Of a stretch of 64,000 bases of DNA, positions 54,701 to 64,000 are shown in pieces. Position 1 is the stretch's first letter; each line of letters opens with the position of its first letter. The position numbers and the translations under genes are program-made. The notes beneath the pieces were generated by a model. That model searched no databases. It worked only from the letters and a program-made list of their open reading frames with translations, and was not told the DNA's origin. Source of the stretch: Skermanella aerolata KACC 11604 (GTDB lineage: Bacteria; Pseudomonadota; Alphaproteobacteria; Azospirillales; Azospirillaceae); contig NZ_AVFK01000011.1 in NCBI RefSeq assembly GCF_000936425.1, positions 1-64,000 on the forward strand, given 5' to 3'.

Positions 54701-55012
54701 TCAACGATCAGCCTTGCCATCCCCGAACAGAGCCTTATGAGTGACTGGATCGTAGTAGCTCATGATCTGCTTGATGAAGTCCTGGGTATCGACACCCAAG
54801 GCTCTGGCATAGAACTCGTAACGATCCGACTGAAGCCGCAGCTTGCCGGCTTCGATCTGAGCGATAGTCGTGTAATAAGGATAGCCGACCGCTTTGGCGA
54901 GCATGCGCTGAGAGAGACCGGCACTGTTACGAAGCATCTTGAGCCAGAGGCCGGCCTCCTTGCGGAGGTCACCTGCGTCATGGGCCATTGCAGACTGAAA
55001 GTGAGGGTCCAT
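54701..55012 (-). CDS. Small XRE-type helix-turn-helix protein, paralogue 2
   Basis: 103 residues from ATG 55012; an in-frame start at 55057 would add 15. Helix-turn-helix in LKMLRNSAGLSQRMLAKAVGYPYYTTIAQIEAGKL, then GVDTQDFIKQIMSYYDPVTHKALF. It lies between the giant RTX gene and the ABC gene on their strand, behind the terminator at 55137. The ribosome site is weak. Pair with the convergent paralogue at 54215; both are probably regulators of the same locus. Confidence 0.75.
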   Translation of the reverse strand: MDPHFQSAMAHDAGDLRKEAGLWLKMLRNSAGLSQRMLAKAVGYPYYTTIAQIEAGKLRLQSDRYEFYARALGVDTQDFIKQIMSYYDPVTHKALFGDGKADR

Positions 55013-55136
55013 GATGGGGCTTGAACTCGGATTGTTAGGAAGTGTGGCGCACCACATGAAAATGAGCTCAAAAATTAGAAAACGAATAAGGATTTTCTTT
55101 GATATGGCCTCACATTAAAATCAGGCTTCTATAAAA

Positions 55137-55170
55137 AGAAAGGGGTTGATCTAAAAATCAACCCCTTTCT
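55137..55170 (-). terminator. Strong, bidirectional-looking terminator after the giant RTX gene
   Basis: AGAAAGGGGTTGAT (55137-55150) and ATCAACCCCTTTCT (55157-55170) form a perfect 14-bp stem with a 6-base loop. On the minus strand it runs into TTTTTAT; on the plus strand CGTTTTA follows. It lies about 70 bp behind the RTX stop and separates that gene from the XRE gene. Confidence 0.9.
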
Positions 55171-55179
55171 CGTTTTAGT

Positions 55180-55203
55180 GCAGGGTTGCCGAAACAACCC
55201 TGC
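55180..55203. terminator. Second hairpin next to the RTX terminator
   Basis: GCAGGGTTG and CAACCCTGC form a perfect 9-bp stem with a CCGAAA loop, between the RTX stop and the main terminator. No T-run follows it on the minus strand, so it more likely stabilises the 3' end than terminates alone. Confidence 0.5.
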
Positions 55204-55238
55204 GATACGTCATGTCTTCGCCTTGTGGAAGGGCGTTT

Positions 55239-58200
55239 TTAGCTGACGAACGGCGTCAGGTCGAAGTTGCTGGCTACCAGCTTGCTGGCATCCACTCCGT
55301 TCAAGGTGCCGAGCAGCTGTATGTCACTGGTGCCGCCGTTTATCGCGTCAGTAATCGGATCTCTGGTGACACCATCGGTGTAGTGGTAAATACGGCTATC
55401 CGTTCCATTATTGATGATAACGATGGACTCGGCGTTATCATCGATGTTGTCTGGAGTGGTGAGCGCCGCATTGATGATTGTTTCGTCATTGGACCAATCG
55501 GCCGCAGCAGCATCGGTAACGACGATGACCTTGAAGGCGGACGCATCAACTTTAACTGCACTGGTAGCCGTCGTGAAGTTGTCGTTGCCAGCAAGGCTAA
55601 AGGCCGAGAAGTCCAGAACATCGCCGCCGACTTCAGGTTTGAAGTCGATGATCGTATCGTTGCCATTGTTGGTGGCTTCGAAGATCACCTTGTCGATCGC
55701 GGCAGTACCTTCGGTCAGCCTGATGGTGTCGTTGCCGGCGCCACCGCGAATGATGTCCTGACCATTGCCACCGGTGATGGTGTCGTTCCCGGAGCCGCCC
55801 GTGAAAGTGTCGTCACCGGAACCGAGGTTGACCGTGATGTTGGCGGTCGAACCCGTCATGTCGAGGTCTTCATCGCCGCTCGTCGCAACGATCGTGGCTG
55901 CACCCGACGTCCCAGACTTCAAGAGATCGATACCATCGACCTGGGTCGCCTTCAGCGTCAACGTGGCGCCATCGTTCATGGTGAAGCTATCCACCGTGGA
56001 CAGCTTAGTATTGGTGCTGATGTCGATGTTCGAAGTGACGAAGGCGTTGACCGTCTCGGTCGTGACCTTGGACAGGTCCGAGGTCCCCAGAAGATTGTAA
56101 ACGGCAGTGGTGCCTGCACCCGAAACCGTCTGCGTGCCGGCAAGATCGCCCATGGCAATCGACAGGGTCGATCCGGTGTTCACCACGATGGAGTTGTCAT
56201 CGAAGGTGACTTTGACGCCGTCGAGCTTGGAGACGCCCGCAGAGGTAACCAGGCTCAAGCTGGTATCAAGATCACCGACGATCACCACAGAGGCAACGTC
56301 CCCAACTGCAGGGGTCGTCGTGACATTGAAGAGCTTGTTGTTGATACCGTCCAGAGCGGCAGCCTGAGCGGCTGACAGCGTCAGCGTTGTGCCTTCGAGG
56401 ACCTTGAACAGATCGACTTCGCCCAGCGTGGTGTTCGCGGTGATGTCGATGCTGCTGTCTACGGTCGCGGTAACCGTCGTAGCCGAACCGTTGAAGACGA
56501 CCTTGCTGAGATCGGTATCTGCGGCCAGACCGGTGACGACAAGACCTCCGCTGTTGCCCGCATCGGTAATGACACGATCATTAGCCTGCGCGGCGGACAG
56601 GGTCAGCGTGTAAGTGTCACCGACCACGATCTCGGCAGTGCCAAGCTTGGTATCGGCCGTCAGAGTGGCGTCAGCGCTCGTTGTAGCGACGACAGAACCA
56701 GCACTCTGTGTCCCCTCTTTGGCTCCCGCGGTGATCTTGCTGAAGTCGACCGCAGTCGATCCCAGGCCAGTGATGGAGATGGAGCCGCCATTGGCTACGT
56801 CGGTCGAAGCAGCACCGTCGATGGTCTTGCCGGTGGCTTGAGCAGCAGTGAGCGAGAAGGTAGCCGCTTGATCGACCACGACCTCGAAATTGCCGATCTG
56901 TGCGCCGCCCGCAAGGCTCGGCTGACCCGAAAGGTTTACACCAACTTCCAGCGTCTTGTCGCCGGTCACCGTGACCTTGGACAGATCCGCATTGATGCTA
57001 GGGCCTTCGGCTCGGACGATAATGGCGCCTTCACCCTGAATGCTCTTGCCGTTGACTGAACCGCTATCGGTCTTCAGCGTAGCTCCCTCGTCGATCTTGA
57101 CGATGAAGGAACCAAGGTTGAGGCTGGTCGCTTTGAGCACGCCGTCTTCGGCATTACCTTCCTTGCCGGTTACCTGAACGATCAAGTCGCTCTTGGTCGC
57201 GTTGGTGGCACCGATGAGGGGCGAGCTTTCAACGATCTTGGATAGATCGATACCATTGGTCAGGTCGGTGACGATGACGGAAGCGCCCTTGTTTCCGTTT
57301 CCATCGATGTTGCCGCCGGTGATCGTGCGATCGTTCGCCTGGGTCGCCGTCAGTGTCACCGTGGCATTCTGGGCAACCGCGAGTTCGAGGTCGCCCAGTT
57401 GGGCATCCCTGTTTACTTCCAGATCGGAAGAAACGTCTGCCTTCACATTGCCATCAACAGCCTTGACGTCGGACAGGTTGTACGGAGAAGTGCCGAAGCC
57501 GGTGATGATGATGGTGCCGTCTTCATAGGAGATGGACTTGCCGGTAGCCAGATCGGCGGCCACGCTAAGCTCGCCAGCGCCGGTAACCTCCAGGGAAGCA
57601 TCGCCCAGGTCGCCTGAGAAGGTGAGGTCGGTGGCGGCCGTAAGCTCCGCGACGATGCTGTCTTCGTCGGCATTCAACTTGGACAGGTCGAGGCCCAGCA
57701 GGTTTTCAATACCCGTGACGGTCAGCGTATGACCGGTGGTAATGGTGCCCTTCGTGTTGTTGGCCTGTTCGGCCGAGATCGTCAGGTCGGCGTCGAAATT
57801 GTGGAACGAGTAGGTGCCCAGCTTGTCCAAGCCGGTCACGCCGGAAATGTCGACAGTCACGGGAGGCGTGGCAGAAATCAGGCGGATCAGGTGGTCTTCG
57901 CCGGAGACGATGATCTTGCCGTCTTCGATCGCCTGCTCGATGTCCAGCGTCTGCGTGCCGGAAAGGATGATGCGGGTGTTCGAGTCGATGATGACCGGGC
58001 TCAGCGCGGTAGCCGCCATCAGGGCGGCCATGGAGACTTCCTCGAAGTCGCCAACGACCGTGCGGGTCATCTGGATCTCGACAGTGTCGGTGGAAACCAG
58101 ATCGTTCGGGCCCTTAGCGGATTCGTAGACGACGGTGAAGTGACGCTCGCCCAGATCGGTCGACAGATCGACCGTCAAGCTGTTCAGCAGAATCTCGACC

Positions 58201-60251
58201 CTGCTTTCCGTGGCGTTCTCGTTCAGCGTGACGATAAGCCGGTCACCGGCCTTGGGCAGCGATGCCGTCGTACCGATAACGGTCTCCGTATCAGCGGTCT
58301 TGACGCTGACATCATAGGTGCCGTTGACGTTGAGGATGAAACGGGCCTGACCGTTTTCGATCGAAGCGTTGGCGGCATTCAGGCCCAGTTTGTCGGTCCA
58401 GTTGTCACCGGTCACCGTGATCGTGGCGCCGTTCATGACCGAACCGTTGAAGTCGAAATTGATCTCTTCGATGGCCAAGCTATGGTTGACCCGATCCGAA
58501 AGCTCGACTTCTTCAACGCTCTCGTAGGGAGACTCGTCGTCGTCGTCCTTGGTCAACGTCGCGCGCCCATCGACGTCGAGGAGGCGCGTGAAGTCGGCCG
58601 ACAAACCGTCGCCGTCGGTGACGGTGACCTTGACGTTCATGTCGGTTTCGCCATCGGCCGCATAACCGAGGTGAACGTTCTTGAGCATCTCGGTGACGAC
58701 TTCACCCGTGGCATTGCCGTTCAGCGTCACCAGCGCGTAGGTGGTTTCGCCAACATCCTGCACAGCGACGTAGTCGACAGCGGATGTTGCATTCTTATCG
58801 ATGAAACCGGTCTTGTAGGTGCCAACGACAGTATCGATGTCGTTACCGGCAACACCAGCCCGCATGACGACGTTCGTGCCGACGAGATAGAACTTGCCGA
58901 TGATCTCGTCGCCTTCGGCTTCGGCAAAGAAGATTGCCTTGTCTTCGAACTCGAATTTACCGCTGACGTCGATGCGAACGGAACCGCCGGCGAAGTTGCC
59001 TTCAGCGTCAGTAACGAGAGCCGTCTTCGTCACCGCCAACGGATCGATAGCCATGATCCCGAAGCCGGAGATCCCGAACATCTCCTCGCCGATCCGGGTC
59101 TCTTCCGCGCCGGTGATGACCGGGGCGTCGTTGACCGGGGTCACTTCCAGCGACGCGGTCGTCTCGGTCCATTCACCCGAACCGTCGGAGGCGGTGACGG
59201 AGAAGTTGACCGTGCCGTTGAAGTCAGCGGCCGGGGTGAAGGTCCAGGTACCGTCGTTGTTGTCGACCAGATCGCCGCTGTCGGCCGTGACGACCAGCGA
59301 AAGGCTGTCACCGTCGACGTCCACCACGTTCTTGAGCAGCTGCTCGGCCGTGATGGTGATGGTGCCGTCTTCCTCCATGGCGTCCAGAACGACCGGCTCG
59401 CCGGCGACCGGCGCGTCGTTGACCGGGGTCACTTCCAGAGTGGCGGAAGTGGTTGCGTCGAGTTCGCCATCTGTTACGACGACGTCGAAGGTCACCATGC
59501 CGTTGTAATCAGCGGCGGGAGTAAAGGTCCAGGTGCCGTCGCCGTTGTCGACCAGTTCGCCGGAGGCCGAATCGACCGTTACCGACTTCACGCTGACGTC
59601 GTCGGCATCATAGTCACGGACGTTGACCAGCAGATCGGCAGCGGAGAAGGTAACCGAGCCACCGTCTTCTTCCATCGACGGCAGTGCGACTGCGTCACCG
59701 GCGACCGGGGCATCGTTGTAAAGGGTACCGTCGTAAACGCTCTTGCCTTCGCCGGCGCGGTCCAGGAACTTGCCGACCCAGGCGCCCGCTTCACCGCGGA
59801 ATTCCTCGGACTCGGTAAAGCGCATCAGGATCGTATTGGCGCTCATGCCCGAGTTCAGCCAGTTGTTCAGGCCTTCGGCATCGGGTTCGCGGCCCAGCAC
59901 GTTCTTGTAGAGAGACGTGATGAACTCTTCGGTCGGCTCGTTGGTCTTGTAGAGGTTCAGGAACTCCTCGGAGCCCGTGAAGCCGGCCGCAATGTCTTCG
60001 ATCGAATAGCCGGAATTGACCCAGGTCTTGAGACCACCCTGATCCGGAACGCGGTTGAAGGAACCCTGGTAGAGGCGGATGACGTCCTGGACGTGCTGCC
60101 CCTCTTCCGAGCTGATGAAAATCTCGCGGACCTGCTGCAGGGTGAAGTCTCCCGACTCCACCCGCGATGCCCAGCCATTGGCCTCATCATCGGCGGCGGG
60201 GCGCTGCAGGATATTCTCGTAGTAGGACTTGATTGTTTCAAAAGTCGTCAC
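55239..60251 (-). CDS. Giant DUF4214/cadherin-like/RTX protein, type I secretion substrate
   Basis: 1670 residues from GTG 60251, preceded by AAGAGG at 8 bases. No N-terminal signal peptide and no cysteine seen. Residues about 5-165 hold DUF4214 units (FNRVPDQGGLKTWVNSGYSIEDIAAGFTGSEEF, NVLGREPDAEGLNNWLNSGM). Two cadherin-like/VCBS-type repeats follow (about 185-375, each around NDAPVAG and NGDGTWTFTPAADYNG). Residues about 830-1440 carry irregular repeats keyed by LTLSAAQANDR-type and DLSKV-type motifs. RTX nonapeptides (GGSGNDTITGGNGQDIIRGG) lie near 1474-1502 and the tail ends in FDLTPFVS. It is the likely cargo of the exporter at 50770-53918, probably a surface adhesin or S-layer-like protein. 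Confidence 0.9.
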   Translation of the reverse strand: MTTFETIKSYYENILQRPAADDEANGWASRVESGDFTLQQVREIFISSEEGQHVQDVIRLYQGSFNRVPDQGGLKTWVNSGYSIEDIAAGFTGSEEFLNLYKTNEPTEEFITSLYKNVLGREPDAEGLNNWLNSGMSANTILMRFTESEEFRGEAGAWVGKFLDRAGEGKSVYDGTLYNDAPVAGDAVALPSMEEDGGSVTFSAADLLVNVRDYDADDVSVKSVTVDSASGELVDNGDGTWTFTPAADYNGMVTFDVVVTDGELDATTSATLEVTPVNDAPVAGEPVVLDAMEEDGTITITAEQLLKNVVDVDGDSLSLVVTADSGDLVDNNDGTWTFTPAADFNGTVNFSVTASDGSGEWTETTASLEVTPVNDAPVITGAEETRIGEEMFGISGFGIMAIDPLAVTKTALVTDAEGNFAGGSVRIDVSGKFEFEDKAIFFAEAEGDEIIGKFYLVGTNVVMRAGVAGNDIDTVVGTYKTGFIDKNATSAVDYVAVQDVGETTYALVTLNGNATGEVVTEMLKNVHLGYAADGETDMNVKVTVTDGDGLSADFTRLLDVDGRATLTKDDDDESPYESVEEVELSDRVNHSLAIEEINFDFNGSVMNGATITVTGDNWTDKLGLNAANASIENGQARFILNVNGTYDVSVKTADTETVIGTTASLPKAGDRLIVTLNENATESRVEILLNSLTVDLSTDLGERHFTVVYESAKGPNDLVSTDTVEIQMTRTVVGDFEEVSMAALMAATALSPVIIDSNTRIILSGTQTLDIEQAIEDGKIIVSGEDHLIRLISATPPVTVDISGVTGLDKLGTYSFHNFDADLTISAEQANNTKGTITTGHTLTVTGIENLLGLDLSKLNADEDSIVAELTAATDLTFSGDLGDASLEVTGAGELSVAADLATGKSISYEDGTIIITGFGTSPYNLSDVKAVDGNVKADVSSDLEVNRDAQLGDLELAVAQNATVTLTATQANDRTITGGNIDGNGNKGASVIVTDLTNGIDLSKIVESSPLIGATNATKSDLIVQVTGKEGNAEDGVLKATSLNLGSFIVKIDEGATLKTDSGSVNGKSIQGEGAIIVRAEGPSINADLSKVTVTGDKTLEVGVNLSGQPSLAGGAQIGNFEVVVDQAATFSLTAAQATGKTIDGAASTDVANGGSISITGLGSTAVDFSKITAGAKEGTQSAGSVVATTSADATLTADTKLGTAEIVVGDTYTLTLSAAQANDRVITDAGNSGGLVVTGLAADTDLSKVVFNGSATTVTATVDSSIDITANTTLGEVDLFKVLEGTTLTLSAAQAAALDGINNKLFNVTTTPAVGDVASVVIVGDLDTSLSLVTSAGVSKLDGVKVTFDDNSIVVNTGSTLSIAMGDLAGTQTVSGAGTTAVYNLLGTSDLSKVTTETVNAFVTSNIDISTNTKLSTVDSFTMNDGATLTLKATQVDGIDLLKSGTSGAATIVATSGDEDLDMTGSTANITVNLGSGDDTFTGGSGNDTITGGNGQDIIRGGAGNDTIRLTEGTAAIDKVIFEATNNGNDTIIDFKPEVGGDVLDFSAFSLAGNDNFTTATSAVKVDASAFKVIVVTDAAAADWSNDETIINAALTTPDNIDDNAESIVIINNGTDSRIYHYTDGVTRDPITDAINGGTSDIQLLGTLNGVDASKLVASNFDLTPFVS

Positions 60252-60320
60252 GATTGCGCCTCTTAGAGACAGTTTGGTAAAGCCTTACCGGAAGAACCCA
60301 GGAAAGGGTCCTCATCTCCA

Positions 60321-60357
60321 CTCCCCCGCACCCGCGGTCGACTCCGATGCGGGGGAG
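60321..60357 (-). promoter_or_regulatory. Leader hairpin of the giant RTX gene
   Basis: CTCCCCCGCA (60321-60330) and TGCGGGGGAG (60348-60357) form a perfect 10-bp GC stem with a 17-base loop, 70-106 bp before the RTX start. No T-run follows, so it may act on mRNA stability or translation rather than termination. Confidence 0.4.
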
Positions 60358-61043
60358 GCAGGGATCCATGCGACGGTCAGTTTCGCCGTATGGATATCGA
60401 AAGCGGCACTTACAAAGCCGCCTTGGATATCCACGCGATTTTTATGATATTAAAGCTGATTTGTTTAATCAGCCTGCCATGACAGGAGTAAACACCGATT
60501 AATTGTCTGTAATAAACTACAAAATACTTTGTTTTCACTTACACAAATGTAGTTTCCTTGTTTCTACGCTTGGAAGACGTTGACGGCTATGTAGCTCGAT
60601 CCAATTTTTCCAAGTCGGCGGTGCGCCGCTGCACGTCAATAGGAGGCTATCTCGCACCCTAAGATATTTATGGCAAACTTCTTCGTATTGCCCTCCTTTT
60701 CTACTCTCTTGTGCAGTCAACTCGATCAAGAACCAAATAAACTTGGCGTCATCAAGTTGCTTATGTTTGGTTATAAAGACATGGAATCCTTAATAATGTG
60801 TTTAAGTAGAGTATTACTGGGGATCTATGACGTTTCGCTTGCTCGTTCGTTACCATCTGATAGCAACAGAGGTTAATACATAAATTTTTATTTTAAAACT
60901 TGTTAAGTCGTGCAATCTCTTACTTGCGCTGTCATTTGGCTGTGCTTGCCACCTAAAAACACTTTTTAGTAGTGTGACTTATCATTATCACTCGATATGC
61001 GGAGGGCTTTTATCCTGACCGTAAGATGCTTACTGGAGGAAAC

Positions 61044-61091
61044 ATGCCGGCAGCGGGTGAGCCAGCTCTGGATACCCCCCCCCGGGCTTAG
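61044..61091 (+). other. Mini-frame with perfect ribosome site and C9 tract
   Basis: ATG 61044 follows TGGAGGAAAC, an excellent ribosome site, but the frame stops after 15 codons at TAG 61089. Nine C at 61075-61083 fall just before the stop. A change in tract length would open a longer frame. It may be a leader peptide, a decayed gene or a phase-variable start. Confidence 0.25.
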
Positions 61092-61467
61092 GTCGCGCAA
61101 TTCATTTACGGGTAAAACCGCATCCCGATACGCCTAGTCGCTGTTTCGCGGCGGAGCACTCGAACTTCTTCCTGATCTGAAGACTACGAGCACTGCGATC
61201 CGGTACAAATGCCTTTACGTGATGAAACCTCTGCCTGCCCAACGATCACGACGAGGTCGAGGCATTCGGAAGCGGATGTTCACACCCCGCCGTTCCTGCA
61301 CGTTTCCCTCTCTACCTCCGAAGCACAGTGGCCGCCGGGGCATGGACACGCTATGGACCCTTGAGAAGCCATAGTCAGTTTCCTGGTATGGGTCGCTCGA
61401 GCCATGAACGAATCAGTGTCCGGTTGGATAACGGCAAGCGGCACCGCAACCTCCGGAACCGGTACGA

Positions 61468-63951
61468 GTGACCCAGTCAGTCCCCCGCGAGGATGAACTC
61501 GCCTATCGCCTGCGCCAGCAACGACTTCTCGCCGATTTCGGTTTCTTCGCCTTGCGCTGCCGGGATCTGGATCCGCTGCTCCAGCGTGCGACCGAGCTTT
61601 GCGCCGAAGGGATGGGAACCGACCTGTGCAAGGTGCTGGAATGGCTTCCAGACCGGGATCAGCTGCTGATGCGGGCAGGAGTCGGCTGGGCCGAGGGGCT
61701 GGTCGGTCATGCCACCGTCGGCGCCGACCTGGAATCACCCGCCGGCTATGCCCTCAAGACAGGCGCGCCGGTGATCTCGAACCACCTGGAACACGAAGCG
61801 CGCTTCCGGACGCCGCACGTCCTGGCCATCCATGGCGTCCGCCGCGCCATTAACGTCGTCATCCGTGACGGCACGGACGAGAAGCCGTTCGGCGTGCTCG
61901 AGGTCGACAGTTCCGATCCGGGAAGCTTCGAAGAGGCGGATCTGGCCTTCATGCAAGGGTTCGCCAACCTGCTCGGCGTCGCGATAGAGCGGAGCCAAGC
62001 GGAGTCCAGCCTGACGGTCTCGCACGAAAGAAATCTCGAGATATTGGAAAGTATCGGCGACGCCTTCTACGCGGTCGATGCCGACTGGCGTTTCACCTAC
62101 GTCAACCGCAAGGCCGAGGAATGGTGGGGACGCGACCGCGACCATCTGATCGGGGCCAGCTATTGGGAGGAGTTCCCGCAGGCGGTCGGCAGCATCGCCT
62201 ATGAAGCGCACCAGATGGCGATGCGCGAAAGGCAACATGTCCACTGCGAGACCATCTCGCCCATCCTGGGTCATTGGGTCGATATAGACATCCACCCGAC
62301 CGCCACCGGCGGCCTGTCGGTATATTTCCGCGATATCGGCGAGCGGAAGCGGCAGGAGGACGAACTTCGGCGCCTCAACGAAACCCTTGAGGAGCGCGTG
62401 GCCGAGCGCACACGCGAGCGCGACCGCCTGTGGGAGCTCAGCGACGACCTGCTCGTCGTTTCGGATTACGATGGCCACAGGATCCGGGTCAGTCCATCCT
62501 GGTCGCGGCTGCTGGGATATGACGAGACGGCGCTTCTCACGATGCGCTACACCGACGTGATCCATCCCGACGATCTCGGCAGTGTGACGGCGTGCCTTGA
62601 GGAATTGAGGACCTATCGCCGGTCCGTCCGGTTCGAGGACCGGATACTGGCCGCCGACGGCTCATGGCGATGGGTCGCCTGGGTGCTTTCCCCCGATCCG
62701 GATGGCATGCGGTTTCACGGCGTCGGACGTGACGTCACGGCGGAAAGGACAGCCGCCGAAGCGTTGCGCGCAACGGAAGAGCAGCTTCGTCAGGCCCAGA
62801 AGATGGAGGCCCTAGGCCAGCTTACCGGCGGGGTGGCCCACGACTTCAACAACCTGCTTCAGGCGATCGGCGGCAGCCTGGAGGTGGTCGAGCGCCGGCT
62901 GGAGGCAGGACGCACCGACGTTGCCAAGTTCAGCAGTGCCGCCCGCGTGTCGGTGGAGAAGGCGGCAATGCTGACCCAGCGCCTGCTTGCCTTCTCGCGG
63001 CGCCAACCACTCGCACCGAACGTTCTCGATCTCAACGAACTCGTCCTGGGGATGCGCGACCTGGTTCAGCGCTCGGTGGGAGAAACGGTCCAGGTCCAAA
63101 CGAACTTGGCGGACCGGCTGTGGCTGACCTGGGCGGACTCCAGTCAGGTGGAGAACGCGCTGCTCAACCTCGCGATCAACGCCCGCGACGCCATGCCCGG
63201 TGGCGGACGCCTGATCATCGAAAGCTGCAATGTCCGCCTCGACCACACGAGCCCCGCTTTGGAGGCTGGGGTGGAGCCGGGCGAATATGCGATGCTGGCG
63301 GTGAGCGATACCGGTACCGGCATGTTAACCGATGTGCTGGAGCGGGCCTTCGAACCGTTCTTCACGACCAAGCCGCTGGGGCAGGGAACGGGGCTGGGAC
63401 TGAGCCAGCTCTACGGCTTCGCGCGTCAGTCCGGCGGGACCGCCCGCATCGAAAGCGAACAGGGCAGGGGAACCAGCGTCAAGCTCTACCTGCCGCGCCA
63501 TCGCGGCGCGATCGAAAACGGTGTCGATCTCGTTCCCGGACAAGAGCCGGAAGCCAAGCCGCAAGCCCACCCGGTGCCGGGTGGGCTGGGAAGCATCCTG
63601 GTCGTCGAAGACGAACTGCTCGTCTCCATGGTCATGGTCGAGACACTGGAGGAGTACGGCTATACCGTGCATGAAGCTGCGGAGGGGCAGGCGGCTCTCC
63701 GGATCCTCGAAAGCTCCACCACTGTCGATCTGCTGGTGACGGATGTCGGGCTTCCCGGAATCAACGGGCACCAGCTTGCGGAAATAGCGCGGACGCTCCG
63801 CCCGGGGCTGAAGGTCCTCTTCCTGACCGGCTATGTCCATGACAAGCCGGCAAAGGACGGAACGCCCGGATACGGCGGCGACCTTATCGGCAAACCGGTA
63901 GCGATGGACGTGCTGCTGGCCAAGGTGAAGGCCCTGATCGAGAGCCGCTGA
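61468..63951 (+). CDS. GAF-PAS-PAS hybrid histidine kinase with receiver
   Basis: 827 residues from GTG 61468; the frame is closed 39 bases upstream and no ATG lies between. No membrane helix, so cytoplasmic. GAF domain about 20-175 (LLMRAGVGWAEGLVGHATVG), PAS about 190-295 (IGDAFYAVDADWRFTYVNRKAEEWWG), PAS about 325-430, HisKA with His458 in GGVAHDFNNLLQAIGGSLEVVE, HATPase (DTGTGMLTDVL, GTGLGLSQLYGFARQSGG) and a C-terminal receiver with Asp759 in LLVTDVGLPGINGHQLAEI. It would relay phosphate to an unlinked phosphotransfer or response protein. The last 49 bases of the window after its stop hold nothing recognisable. Confidence 0.92.
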   Translation: MTQSVPREDELAYRLRQQRLLADFGFFALRCRDLDPLLQRATELCAEGMGTDLCKVLEWLPDRDQLLMRAGVGWAEGLVGHATVGADLESPAGYALKTGAPVISNHLEHEARFRTPHVLAIHGVRRAINVVIRDGTDEKPFGVLEVDSSDPGSFEEADLAFMQGFANLLGVAIERSQAESSLTVSHERNLEILESIGDAFYAVDADWRFTYVNRKAEEWWGRDRDHLIGASYWEEFPQAVGSIAYEAHQMAMRERQHVHCETISPILGHWVDIDIHPTATGGLSVYFRDIGERKRQEDELRRLNETLEERVAERTRERDRLWELSDDLLVVSDYDGHRIRVSPSWSRLLGYDETALLTMRYTDVIHPDDLGSVTACLEELRTYRRSVRFEDRILAADGSWRWVAWVLSPDPDGMRFHGVGRDVTAERTAAEALRATEEQLRQAQKMEALGQLTGGVAHDFNNLLQAIGGSLEVVERRLEAGRTDVAKFSSAARVSVEKAAMLTQRLLAFSRRQPLAPNVLDLNELVLGMRDLVQRSVGETVQVQTNLADRLWLTWADSSQVENALLNLAINARDAMPGGGRLIIESCNVRLDHTSPALEAGVEPGEYAMLAVSDTGTGMLTDVLERAFEPFFTTKPLGQGTGLGLSQLYGFARQSGGTARIESEQGRGTSVKLYLPRHRGAIENGVDLVPGQEPEAKPQAHPVPGGLGSILVVEDELLVSMVMVETLEEYGYTVHEAAEGQAALRILESSTTVDLLVTDVGLPGINGHQLAEIARTLRPGLKVLFLTGYVHDKPAKDGTPGYGGDLIGKPVAMDVLLAKVKALIESR

Positions 63952-64000
63952 TCCAGATTTTGGACCAGATAGCGCCGGACAAGCGACTGTATCTTAAGAC

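Larger units (their letters stand above)
60252..61467. other. Long spacer between the RTX gene and the hybrid kinase
   Basis: About 1.2 kb. The first 100 bp hold a leader hairpin of the RTX gene. 60470-60560 and 60860-60990 are AT-rich and could hold promoters. Short frames at 60670-60876 and 61280-61738 match no family known to me. A ribosome site and mini-frame with a C9 run occur at 61030-61091. Confidence 0.45.

Noticed and set aside
57729-60266. Plus-strand open frame of 845 codons
   Set aside because: Antisense to the giant RTX gene, no recognisable domain; the minus frame shows DUF4214 and cadherin-like motifs.

Overview
The window looks like part of a large, GC-rich replicon of an alphaproteobacterium of the Azospirillum/Skermanella type (Rhodospirillales). 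This rests on codon use, gene families and the abundance of hybrid kinases and type I secretion systems; no rRNA, tRNA or other marker gene is present to prove it. A plasmid-style parAB pair with a second, orphan parA suggests a plasmid or chromid, but no replication initiator gene is visible.

Layout. 1-5428 (minus): a Pls/PosA-type single-module NRPS, cut by the left edge, preceded by an EctB-type diaminobutyrate aminotransferase with no ectoine genes beside it. Together they suggest a cationic homopolymer such as poly-diaminobutyrate. 5429-6872: AT-richer spacer with a nested palindromic element. 6873-13932: two TPR proteins facing a giant BTAD/AAA/TPR regulator. 14341-21063 (plus): folE, a molybdopterin-fold periplasmic protein, a PAS sensor kinase, a methyltransferase and an EmrA/EmrB-like efflux pair. 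21068-26827 (minus): a type I secretion operon with a nearly pure RTX-repeat substrate, ABC and HlyD subunits, an M23 peptidase and an AAC(3)-I-like acetyltransferase. 27506-29661: DUF1127 protein and parAB. 29888-36354 (minus): a very large kinase-like/AAA/GAF/histidine kinase overlapping a receiver-PAS-histidine kinase.

36597-48784 is a catabolic regulon. It holds MmgE/PrpD, acyl-CoA dehydrogenase, CoA transferase, GntR regulator, AtzG/AtzE-like amidase pair, TRAP transporter, MFS transporter, CitE-like lyase and MaoC hydratase. Four copies of the perfect palindrome TGTCCGGACA sit in front of its transcription units and are the likely GntR operators. Activation, dehydrogenation, hydration and retro-Claisen cleavage of an imported acid, possibly a branched C5 dicarboxylate, is the simplest reading.

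49028-50404: orphan ParA plus DUF3102-like protein next to a G-quadruplex motif and a very AT-rich stretch. 50770-60251: a second type I secretion locus with HlyD, ABC, two paralogous small XRE regulators and a 1670-residue DUF4214/cadherin-like/RTX substrate. 61468-63951: a GAF-PAS-PAS hybrid histidine kinase.
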